Shown here one piece after another: positions 51,401 to 57,818 of a stretch of DNA of 64,000 nucleotides. How positions within the stretch are numbered: position 1 is the stretch's first letter; each line of letters starts with the position of its first letter. The DNA is from Curtobacterium sp. VKM Ac-2922. Its GTDB lineage: Bacteria; Actinomycetota; Actinomycetes; Actinomycetales; Microbacteriaceae. Made by a program: the position numbers and the translations under genes. The notes beneath the pieces are model-generated. The model did no database searches. It was not told where the DNA came from and saw only the letters and a list, made by a program, of their open reading frames with translations. The stretch is taken from NCBI RefSeq assembly GCF_022815645.1, contig NZ_JALGRO010000012.1, positions 1-64,000 on the forward strand, given 5' to 3'.

Positions 51401-51857
51401 ACCCGACGGCGTCCGCGCCCGCGATGAGTTCGTCGACGTCGCGACTGGCCGGGGTGCTCGCCAGCACCGGGACCCCCGCCGCGACAGCGTGCTGCTTCGC
51501 CGTGACCTTGTTGCCCGCCATCTCGAGCACGTGCTGCCCGGGGCCGATGAAGGTGATGCCGGCTGCTTCGGCTGCCGCGGCCAGGTCCGGGTTCTCGGAC
51601 AGGAAGCCGTAGCCCGGGTAGATCGCGTCCGCGCCGGACTCGCGCGCCACGCGGACGATCTCGGCGACGTCGAGGTACGCGCGCACCGGGTGCCCGCGCT
51701 CGCCGATCAGGTAGGCCTCGTCCGCCTTGAGGCGGTGCAGGGAGTTCCGGTCTTCGTAGGGGTAGACGGCGACGGTGCGAGCGCCGAGTTCGACCGCCGC
51801 GCGGAAGGCACGGATCGCGATCTCGCCACGGTTGGCGACCAGGATCTTGCGGAACAC
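48447..51857 (-). CDS. pyc: Pyruvate carboxylase
   Basis: A 1136-residue biotin enzyme carboxylating pyruvate to oxaloacetate. Domain order: biotin carboxylase (about 1-450, with GGGGRGMRRV and EMNPRIQVEHTVTEE), carboxyltransferase (about 530-800, with ETTMRDAHQSLLATRVRS), a PC tetramerisation region, and a C-terminal biotinyl domain with the biotin Lys in EAMKMEA. Length is standard. GTG start with AAAGGG upstream. It is divergent from parA and followed immediately by def. Confidence 0.97.
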   Translation of the reverse strand: MFRKILVANRGEIAIRAFRAAVELGARTVAVYPYEDRNSLHRLKADEAYLIGERGHPVRAYLDVAEIVRVARESGADAIYPGYGFLSENPDLAAAAEAAGITFIGPGQHVLEMAGNKVTAKQHAVAAGVPVLASTPASRDVDELIAGADAVGFPVFAKAVAGGGGRGMRRVETADELRPALEAAMREADSAFGDPTMFLEQAVLRPRHIEVQILADATGDDAGTIHLFERDCSVQRRNQKVVEIAPAPNLDPAVAAALHRDAVAFARSIGYVNAGTVEFLLDTVGERAGQHVFIEMNPRIQVEHTVTEEVTDVDLVQSQMRIAAGETLGDLGLTQDRVAVHGAALQTRITTEDPTQGFRPDTGRITTYRSPGGAGVRLDGGTVATGAQISPHFDSMLAKMTCRGRDFTTAVGRAKRALAEFRIRGVSTNIPFLQAVLEDPDFARGDVSTAFIEERPQLFSGHVSKDRGTKVVNWLADVTVNKPNGERGAQIVDPALKLPHVDLGTPPPAGQRQRLLELGPTAWAAALRAQTPLAVTETTMRDAHQSLLATRVRSKDLIAVAPHVARLTPELLSMEAWGGATYDVALRFLGEDPWERLVSLREAMPNIPIQMLLRGRNTVGYTPYPTEVTDAFVAEAAATGVDVFRVFDALNDVSQLRPALEAVLATGTAVAEAALCYSGDLLDPAEDLYTLDYYLRLAEQMVEAGAHVIGIKDMAGLLRAGAAERLVAALRERFDQPVHVHTHDTAGGQLATLLAAARAGADAVDVAAAPMAGTTSQPSMSALVAALAHTERDTGLSLAAVGDLEPYWEAVRRAYAPFESGLGGPTGRVYKHEIPGGQLSNLRQQAIALGLGDRFEQVEDWYAEANRILGRPTKVTPSSKVVGDLALQLAAVDADPVDFEQNPQKYDIPDSVIGFMAGELGELPGGWPEPFRSKVLAGRDVTPTITPVPEHERAHLTASGPERRQALNRLLFPGPTEAFQRVRDEYGDLSPVPTTDYLYGLRAGEEHVVSLGKGVDLFVGLEAIGEADGRGIRTVMATLNGQLRPVAVRDRSIHVETKAAEKADRSDPNQVAAPFSGVVTLKVAVGDTVVAGQAVASIEAMKMEAAITAPVAGTVGRLATPVTQQVDAGDLLVVLQ

Positions 51858-51903
51858 GCGGGCCCTTTCAGCGCTGGGTCAGGTGGGACAACCTTAGTGG
51901 CGG

Positions 51904-51909
51904 TAACGT
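51904..51909 (+). promoter_or_regulatory. Candidate leaderless -10 of parA-like gene
   Basis: TAACGT ends 8 nt before the GTG at 51918; no Shine-Dalgarno sequence is evident. Confidence 0.35.
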
Positions 51910-51917
51910 TGCTCAAC

Positions 51918-52730
51918 GTGCATGTACTCAGCGTGAGCTCTCTCAAGGGCGGTGTCGGCAAGACGACGGTCACACTCGGTCTGACCTCGGCCGCGTTCGC
52001 CAAGGGCCTGCGAACGCTGGTCGTCGATCTCGACCCCCAGTCCGACGTCTCCACCGGCCTCGACATCAACATCGCCGGTCACCTCAACGTGGCCGACGTG
52101 CTCGAGAACCCGAAGGAGAAGATCGTCCGGCAGGCCATCGCGCCCTCCGGCTGGACCAAGGGCTCCCAGGGCAAGATCGACGTCCTGGTCGGCTCGCCCT
52201 CCGCGATCAACTTCGACGGACCGCACCCCTCCATCCGCGACATCTGGAAGCTCGAAGAGGCACTCGCCAACGTCGAGCAGGACTACGAACTCGTCCTGAT
52301 CGACTGTGCGCCGTCGCTGAACGCGCTCACCCGCACCGCCTGGGCAGCCTCCGACCGCGTGACCGTCGTCACCGAACCGGGACTGTTCTCCGTCGCGGCC
52401 GCCGACCGTGCCCTGCGCGCGATCGAGGAGATCCGTCGCGGACTCTCCCCCCGCCTGCAGCCCCTCGGCATCATCGTCAACCGGGCGCGCGTGCAGTCCC
52501 TCGAACACCAGTTCCGGATCAAGGAACTCCGCGACATGTTCGGCCCGCTCGTGCTCTCGCCGCAGCTGCCGGAGCGCACCTCGCTGCAGCAGGCCCAGGG
52601 CGCCGCCAAGCCCCTGCACGTGTGGCCCGGCGAGTCCGCGCAGGAGATGGCGCGCAACTTCGACCAGCTGCTCGAGCGCGTCATGCGTACGGGCAAGATC
52701 GGCCCGTACGCGGACGGCACCCCCGCCTGA
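51918..52730 (+). CDS. Orphan ParA-family ATPase
   Basis: A 270-residue P-loop ATPase of the ParA/MinD group. The deviant Walker A is KGGVGKTT (about 8-15), Walker A' is VVDLDPQSDVSTG, and Walker B lies in LVLIDCAPSLN. No ParB partner or parS-like site is adjacent. It starts at GTG 51918 (VHVLSVSSLKGG), divergent from pyc. The codons for the last residues (DGTPA plus stop) form the first unit of a 50-bp tandem repeat. A role in positioning a cargo is inferred from the family; the cargo is unknown. Confidence 0.88.
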   Translation: MHVLSVSSLKGGVGKTTVTLGLTSAAFAKGLRTLVVDLDPQSDVSTGLDINIAGHLNVADVLENPKEKIVRQAIAPSGWTKGSQGKIDVLVGSPSAINFDGPHPSIRDIWKLEEALANVEQDYELVLIDCAPSLNALTRTAWAASDRVTVVTEPGLFSVAAADRALRAIEEIRRGLSPRLQPLGIIVNRARVQSLEHQFRIKELRDMFGPLVLSPQLPERTSLQQAQGAAKPLHVWPGESAQEMARNFDQLLERVMRTGKIGPYADGTPA

Positions 52731-52850
52731 CCCGACAGATCGGCACGCACCCACACGGCGCCGACGGCACGCCCGCCAGACCCGGCAGATCGGCACGCCC
52801 GCACACGGCGCGGACGGCACCCCCGCCTGACCCGGCAGATCGGCACGCCC
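52713..52850. repeat. 50-bp tandem array across parA stop codon
   Basis: Units begin with GACGGCAC at 52713, 52763 and 52813, an exact 50-bp period, with about 2.8 copies. The first unit holds the last five codons and stop of the parA-like gene; the third repeats the same GACGGCACCCCCGCCTGA text outside the gene. A degenerate earlier unit may lie within the coding end (about 52692-52712). Confidence 0.9.
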
Positions 52851-53209
52851 GCCAGACCCGCCGTCCCCGACCGGTCACGACACCCCGCTCACGTCCGCCG
52901 ACTGGTCACAGAGCGTCGGCTGGCGGCCGGATCAGCGACGAACTCCGACCACTCGACGCCGCGCACCCGGGGTGTCGTGACCACTCGGTCCGGCGCAGCA
53001 CCCATGCGCACGCGTCGACATTGCTCCGACTTGGTCAGCACGACTCCCGCGCACGCGATCGCACCTCGACGGTGCAACACGCGCCGTTCAGTTCTGCGGC
53101 GGCCGCACCGACGCCGGCTCCGGACGCTCCAGATGCAGCAGTGCTGGAGCCTCGACGCACGACACGACGGCACCGCGCACACGGAACGTGCCGGATCGCC
53201 CGCGTGGGA
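52731..53209. other. Repeat-bearing gap between convergent genes
   Basis: A 479-bp gap between the ParA-like gene and a MerR gene. It contains the rest of the 50-bp tandem array, a 110-bp concentric palindrome (52873-52982) and about 220 bp in which I see nothing recognisable. Confidence 0.7.
52873..52982. repeat. 110-bp concentric palindromic element, copy C
   Basis: Outer arms GGTCACGACACCCC (52873-52886) and GGGGTGTCGTGACC (52969-52982) are perfectly complementary. The left half (GCTCACGTCCGCCGA then GGTCAC at element position 32) matches the reverse complement of the right half of copies A and B, so it is inverted relative to them. Length is exactly 110 bp. Confidence 0.85.
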
Positions 53210-53770
53210 TCAGGAAGCGCGTGTGGCGCGGCGCGCTGCGAGCTCGTCGGCGGGGTCGGCCGCCGGCGTGGCGTCGAGCTCGACCAACGAGGACTCGACC
53301 TCGCGCAGGACCTTGCCCACGGCGATGCCGAACACGCCCTGCCCGCGGGAGACCAGGTCGATGACCTCGTCGTCCGAGGTGCAGAGGTACACGGACGCGC
53401 CGTCCGACATCAGCGTGGTCTGTGCAAGGTCCGACACGCCCGACTCGCGCAGCTGGTTCACCGCGGTGCGGATCTGCTGCAGCGAGATGCCGGTGTCGAG
53501 CAGGCGCTTCACGAGCTTGAGCACGAGGATGTCGCGGAATCCGTAGAGCCGCTGCGAGCCGGAGCCCGCAGCGCCGCGGATCGTGGGCTCGACGAGCTCG
53601 GTGCGAGCCCAGTAGTCGAGCTGGCGGTAGCTGATGCCGGCGGCCTTGGCGGCGACGGTGCCGCGGTAGCCGTTCTGTTCGTCGTGTTCCGGCAGGCCGT
53701 CGGTGAAGAGCAGACCGAGGTCGTACCGCGTCATGTCCGACGGGGTACCGGGGGTGCCACTGTCGCTCAT
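53210..53770 (-). CDS. MerR-family regulator (Rv1830-like)
   Basis: A 186-residue regulator with an N-terminal MerR winged helix (GYRGTVAAKAAGISYRQL and the following wing, about 34-75) and a short C-terminal region beginning SLQQIRTAVNQL. It resembles the second MerR gene of the garA cluster. It lies in tandem downstream of the other MerR gene, separated by about 220 bp. Effector and targets are not evident. Confidence 0.88.
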   Translation of the reverse strand: MSDSGTPGTPSDMTRYDLGLLFTDGLPEHDEQNGYRGTVAAKAAGISYRQLDYWARTELVEPTIRGAAGSGSQRLYGFRDILVLKLVKRLLDTGISLQQIRTAVNQLRESGVSDLAQTTLMSDGASVYLCTSDDEVIDLVSRGQGVFGIAVGKVLREVESSLVELDATPAADPADELAARRATRAS

Positions 53771-53989
53771 AGAACTACCCCACTCATTGGACTGCCTTCC
53801 AGGACGATCGAGCCCTCACCCGAAGCTTCAACGACGGGTTGAGAGTTGTGCCGAGGTCCACGGTAGCGACTCGGACGGCTCCGGCGCGGGACATCCGACT
53901 CGGCGCGTCCGGCGTGTCGAGGATACGCCCAGCCGGGGACAGTGAGCCAGCCCCGGGACGACCGGCCCGGGCGCACGCGATGCCGCGAC

Positions 53990-54694
53990 TCATCCGTCCA
54001 TCCGACCGATGGCGGCCCGGATCAGGTTGGACCGGATCACCTCGAGGTGCCCGGCGATCTCGCGCGCAGCTTCGAGCGCCTTGGCCTTCGAGGTGGCGTC
54101 GCCACGGCGCGAGACGGGCATGAGCGCCGACTCGATGAGCCCGACCTCGCGTTCCGCAGTGGTGCGGAACGTGCGCAGGTGACGCGGCTCGATGCCGGTG
54201 CGCTGCAGTTCGACGAGGGCCTTGAGCACGACGACGGCGTCTTCGCCGAAGGTGTCGGACGCCGGCAGCAGGGACGCCGAGACGGCATCGGCCAGCAGCA
54301 TCGGCGACGCGCCCGCCGCACGGACCAGGTCGTCGCGTGTGTACCGCTTCTCGCCACCCAGGATCGAGGGCCTGGGGCCGTCTCCGCCGCCGGGCAGCAC
54401 GGGCTCACGACCGGCGTCGAGGTCGGCGAGGTACTCCTTGATGACCTTGAGTGGCAGGTAGTGGTCGCGCTGCAACCCGAGGACGACCCGCAGGCGCTCG
54501 ACATCGGCCGGCGAGAACTTGCGGTAGCCGCTGGCGGTGCGGACCGGCGTGACGAGCTCGCGCTCCTCGAGGAACCGGAGCTTCGAGTTGGACAGCTCGG
54601 GGAACTCGGGCTTGAGACGGGCGAGGACCTGTCCGATCGTCAGCAGGTCCGCGGCTGGCGAACCCGACCGTACTGCGGCCGAGCGCGCAGCCAC
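53990..54694 (-). CDS. MerR-family regulator (Rv1828-like)
   Basis: A 234-residue regulator. An N-terminal segment LLTIGQVLARLKPEF leads into a MerR helix-turn-helix with NSKLRFLEERELVTP and GYRKFSPADVERL (about 36-70), followed by a C-terminal effector-like region. Its GTG start overlaps the garA stop by one nucleotide (TAGTG), so the two are coupled. This garA-MerR pairing is conserved in actinobacteria. Confidence 0.9.
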   Translation of the reverse strand: MAARSAAVRSGSPAADLLTIGQVLARLKPEFPELSNSKLRFLEERELVTPVRTASGYRKFSPADVERLRVVLGLQRDHYLPLKVIKEYLADLDAGREPVLPGGGDGPRPSILGGEKRYTRDDLVRAAGASPMLLADAVSASLLPASDTFGEDAVVVLKALVELQRTGIEPRHLRTFRTTAEREVGLIESALMPVSRRGDATSKAKALEAAREIAGHLEVIRSNLIRAAIGRMDG

Positions 54695-55173
54695 TACGCG
54701 TTCGCCAGGCGCGCCAGGTCGACGCGGGAGGCGTAGAAGGTCAGGCGGAACTTGCCGACCTGCACCTCGGACCCGTCGGCGAGCACCGCTTCGTCGATGC
54801 GCTCCCCGTCGAAGTAGGTGCCGTTGAGTGAGCCGTTGTCCTTGACGGTGAACGTCGTGCCCTGCCGCAGGAACTGGGCGTGCTTGCGCGACACCGTGAC
54901 GTCATCGAGGAAGATGTCGGCGTCGGGGTGCCGACCGGCTGTCGTGACGTCGGAGTCGAGCAGGAACCGGGCCCCGACGTTGGGGCCACGGCGCACGACG
55001 AGCAGTGCAGAACCGGACGGCAGCGCGTTGATCGCGTCGCGTTCTTCGGGCGAGACACCGGACTCGGGCGTCAGGGCCGCTCCGAGTTCCATGCTGAAGG
55101 TCAGCGTCGTGTCGACCAGCCGCTGCTCCGGGGTGTTCTGTCCCTCGGGCTGCGGGACCACTGGATCTGGCAT
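54694..55173 (-). CDS. garA: FHA-domain regulator GarA/OdhI
   Basis: A 159-residue forkhead-associated protein that, in its unphosphorylated form, restrains 2-oxoglutarate dehydrogenase and glutamate metabolism. The N-terminal phospho-switch is DTTLTF (Thr22-Thr23), in place of the ETTS of mycobacteria. The FHA domain has GRHPDAD, VSRKHAQF and NGSLNGTYF. GAGGAGGAGG precedes the ATG by 7 nt. The PASTA kinase in this window is one candidate partner. Confidence 0.94.
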   Translation of the reverse strand: MPDPVVPQPEGQNTPEQRLVDTTLTFSMELGAALTPESGVSPEERDAINALPSGSALLVVRRGPNVGARFLLDSDVTTAGRHPDADIFLDDVTVSRKHAQFLRQGTTFTVKDNGSLNGTYFDGERIDEAVLADGSEVQVGKFRLTFYASRVDLARLANA

Positions 55174-55375
55174 CGGTGGACCTCCTCCTCTTGGCGTCCA
55201 AGCGTATCGGAAACGCGGGGCGCGTCGAGAGCCCCGTGGACGGGTGACACGACCTGTCCGCGACGAGCGGACACGCCGTGTCCTCCGCATGGCGGACAGC
55301 ACGCTCGCTCGGTGCACCACCGCCCAGCGAGGGTGCCCGTCCGTGATGCGTCGCGTCGCCCCACCCCTCACGACC

Positions 55376-55485
55376 GGTCACGACACCCCGCTCATGACCG
55401 CCGAATGGTCACGGATCGTCGGCCGACGGTCCGGCGAGCGACAGGAACCGACCGGTCGACCTGGTGCGCTCGGGGTGTCGTGACC
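55376..55485. repeat. 110-bp concentric palindromic element, copy D
   Basis: Outer arms GGTCACGACACCCC (55376-55389) and GGGGTGTCGTGACC (55472-55485), perfectly complementary and extended outward by CC/GG. GGTCAC recurs at element position 32. The right inner half has diverged. Length is exactly 110 bp. Confidence 0.85.
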
Positions 55486-55503
55486 GGTCGGGCGACGTGC
55501 TCG

Positions 55504-55630
55504 GTGCCGGCCCGCACCGCAAGCGCCGGCCTTCGGGCGACAGGTTCTGTGCCGGCCCGCACCGCAGGCCCCGGCCTTCGGACGGGAGGCCCGGTGCCGG
55601 CCCGCACCGCAGGCCCCGGCCCGGCGCCAG
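55504..55630. repeat. 45-bp tandem array after FecCD genes
   Basis: Units start with GTGCCGGCCCGCACCGCA at 55504, 55549 and 55594, an exact 45-bp period, the last unit partial. Each unit can fold into a short GC hairpin, so the array may also terminate the permease transcript. Confidence 0.85.
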
Positions 55631-55636
55631 GTCCGG

Positions 55637-56629
55637 TCAGCGGCCCCGGGCCAGCAGCCAGAGCAGGTACGGCGCGCCCACGACACCGGTCACGACGCCC
55701 ACCGGCAGCGCGGTGCCCGGGATCGCGAACTGGCCGATCAGGTCGCTCGCCAGGACGACCACGGCACCGACCACCGCTGCGGGCGCCAGCGCGACGCGGC
55801 CACCGCCCACCAGCCGCCGCGCGATCGGGGCGGCCATCAGCGCGACGAACGACACCGGTCCGGCGGTGGCGACCGCGCCGGCCGTCAGGCACACCGCGGT
55901 CAGCAGGAGCAGGACCTTGGCGCGGTCCGGCCGGAGCCCGAGCGAGGCCGCGACCTCGTCCCCGAGCGTCAGGATGCCCAGACGGGGTGACTGCAGCAGC
56001 GCCGCCGCGACGAGCACCACGAACGCGATGCCGAGCAGTCCGACGACCCCGCGGTCCACGGCGTTCAGGCTGCCGGACAGCCAGAGCAACGCGGTGCCGG
56101 CCTGTTGCACGGAACCGCTCGTCAGCAGCCACCCCGTCACGCTGAGGCACATCGCCGCGACACCGATGCCGACCAGGACGACCCGGTTGCCGGTGATGCC
56201 GCGACGCCAGGCGAGTGCGGCGATCACGGCCGAGACCACGAGCGCACCGACGACGACGGTCGCGAACAGGCTGGTGCCGGACGCCCCGAACAGCACGATG
56301 GCCGTCAGTCCGGACGCGCTGGCGCCCGAGGTGATGCCGATGACGTCCGGGCTCGCGATCGGGTTGCGGACCACGCTCTGCACGATCGCCCCCGCGACGC
56401 CCAGGCACGCACCGACCAGCAGTGCCGCCAGGGTCCGGGGACCGCGGAGCTGGCCGATCACGAAGTCCGACACCGTGTCGCCGTGTCCCACCAGCGCCGC
56501 GACGACCTGGGTGGGCGCGAGCGGGATCTCGCCGACGCCCAGTCCGACCAGGACCAGCGCGACGAGCACCACGAGCAGCGCTCCGAGCACCACGAGTTCT
56601 CGCCGGACGCCGACCGTGCGCGTCCTCAC
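55637..56629 (-). CDS. FecCD-type siderophore permease (second)
   Basis: A 330-residue membrane permease of the BtuC/FecCD family, about nine to ten helices, with conserved RGPRTLAALLVGACLGVAGA near the N-terminus (about 63-82) and the PVSFVALMAAPIARRL region that contacts the ATPase. Its start overlaps the upstream permease by 4 nt, so the pair forms one heterodimeric channel for ferric-siderophore uptake. No ATPase or binding protein is adjacent. Confidence 0.92.
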   Translation of the reverse strand: MRTRTVGVRRELVVLGALLVVLVALVLVGLGVGEIPLAPTQVVAALVGHGDTVSDFVIGQLRGPRTLAALLVGACLGVAGAIVQSVVRNPIASPDVIGITSGASASGLTAIVLFGASGTSLFATVVVGALVVSAVIAALAWRRGITGNRVVLVGIGVAAMCLSVTGWLLTSGSVQQAGTALLWLSGSLNAVDRGVVGLLGIAFVVLVAAALLQSPRLGILTLGDEVAASLGLRPDRAKVLLLLTAVCLTAGAVATAGPVSFVALMAAPIARRLVGGGRVALAPAAVVGAVVVLASDLIGQFAIPGTALPVGVVTGVVGAPYLLWLLARGR

Positions 56630-57660
56630 AGTCCGCGCACCGCCTTGGACCGCACGAGCGCGATGAACACCGGCGCGCCGAGGAGCGCGGTCACGATGCC
56701 GACCTGCAGCTCCCCCGGGTACGCCACGACCCGGCCGATGACGTCGGCGACGAGCAGCAGCGCCGGTGCGACGACCGCCGACAGCAGGATCGTCCAGCGG
56801 TTGTCGGGGCCGCTCAGGCGACGGACGGCATGGGGCACCGCCAGGCCGATGAAGGCGATGGGCCCCGCAGCGGCGACGGCCGACCCGGCGAGCAGCACGG
56901 TGACGAGTCCCCCGACGGCGCGGACCAGCACGACCCGCTGCCCGAGCGAGGCCGCGAGCTCGTCCCCGAGTGCCAGCGTGTTGAGCGAGCGACCGAGTGC
57001 GATCGCCAGGACGAGCCCGACGAGCACCGGGACGGTGACGACGCCGGCGGTGCCCAGGTCACCGCCCGCCAGCGCGCCGACCTGCCAGAAGCGCAGCTGG
57101 TCGAGCAGGCTCTGGCTCGTCACGAGGACCGCGGTCGTGACCGAGGCCAGGGCCGCGGCGACGACCGCTCCGGACAGGGCGAGCCCGACGGGGGTGAGCC
57201 CGCGCCGGGCGACGGCAGCGATGCCGTAGACCAGCAGCGCCGCCAGCCCGGCGCCGGCGAACGCGAAGGGCAGGTAGGCGGCGGTCCCGCTGATGCCGAA
57301 CACCGCGATGCCGGTGACCACGGCCAGGGCTGCGCCCGAGTTGATGCCGAGGATGCTCGGGTCGGCGAGCGGGTTCCGCGTCACGCCCTGCATGACGGCT
57401 CCGGCGACGCCGAGGGCCGCCCCGGCGAGCAACCCGACGACGGTGCGCGGGATGCGGTTGCCGATGACGATGAGCCCGACCTCGTCGTTCCGGCCGGGGT
57501 GCAGGACTGCGTCGAACACCGTGCCGAGCGGGATCGGCCGTGACCCGAACGCGATGCTCAACGCCACCGCGACCCCGAGGACGACGACCGCGAGGACGGT
57601 CGCGCCGACGAGTCGTGGCACGGAACTGGGCGCCGGTGGCGCAGGCGACGGGGAACGCAT
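56626..57660 (-). CDS. FecCD-type siderophore permease (first)
   Basis: A 344-residue BtuC/FecCD permease with RIPRTVVGLLAGAALGVAGA (about 59-78) and GPIAFIGLAVPHAVRRL. The ATG at 57660 lies 4 nt from a DtxR/IdeR-type iron box that also overlaps the likely promoter, so the transcript may be nearly leaderless. It should be repressed by iron-loaded DtxR/DmdR. Confidence 0.92.
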   Translation of the reverse strand: MRSPSPAPPAPSSVPRLVGATVLAVVVLGVAVALSIAFGSRPIPLGTVFDAVLHPGRNDEVGLIVIGNRIPRTVVGLLAGAALGVAGAVMQGVTRNPLADPSILGINSGAALAVVTGIAVFGISGTAAYLPFAFAGAGLAALLVYGIAAVARRGLTPVGLALSGAVVAAALASVTTAVLVTSQSLLDQLRFWQVGALAGGDLGTAGVVTVPVLVGLVLAIALGRSLNTLALGDELAASLGQRVVLVRAVGGLVTVLLAGSAVAAAGPIAFIGLAVPHAVRRLSGPDNRWTILLSAVVAPALLLVADVIGRVVAYPGELQVGIVTALLGAPVFIALVRSKAVRGL

Positions 57661-57664
57661 GAGG

Positions 57665-57680
57665 GGTGAGGCAACCCTAA
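57665..57680 (-). promoter_or_regulatory. DtxR/IdeR-type iron box
   Basis: Minus-strand TTAGGGTTGCCTCACC matches 13 of 16 positions of the TTAGGTTAGCCTAACC core consensus and sits directly upstream of the first permease start. Confidence 0.75.
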
Positions 57681-57748
57681 CGTGGACACCCGTTCGGTGA
57701 TCGCCGAGCGAGTCATGAGCAGGCGCAGGGCCCGTTCATAGCTCCGTC

Positions 57749-57777
57749 ATGGGTTCGAGGCCTGTACTCGTACCCAT
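57749..57777. promoter_or_regulatory. Inverted repeat upstream of htrA-like gene
   Basis: Eleven-bp arms ATGGGTTCGAG (57749-57759) and CTCGTACCCAT (57767-57777), one mismatch, 7-nt spacer, about 40 bp before the protease start. An operator is plausible; the regulator is unknown. Confidence 0.45.
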
Positions 57778-57818
57778 CGACGCCCGACCGGGACGTCGAG
57801 AGCGACCGGAGAGCACCG

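Larger units (their letters stand above)
55174..55636. other. Repeat-rich gap garA / FecCD genes
   Basis: A 463-bp gap without a credible gene. It contains a 110-bp concentric palindrome (55376-55485) followed at once by a 45-bp tandem array (55504-55630). The first 200 bp upstream of garA presumably hold its promoter, but no clear boxes are seen. Confidence 0.75.

Noticed and set aside
52713..52850. Possible CRISPR array (also the 45-bp array at 55504-55630)
   Set aside because: Units are contiguous, without unique spacers, only about three copies, and no cas genes are in the window.
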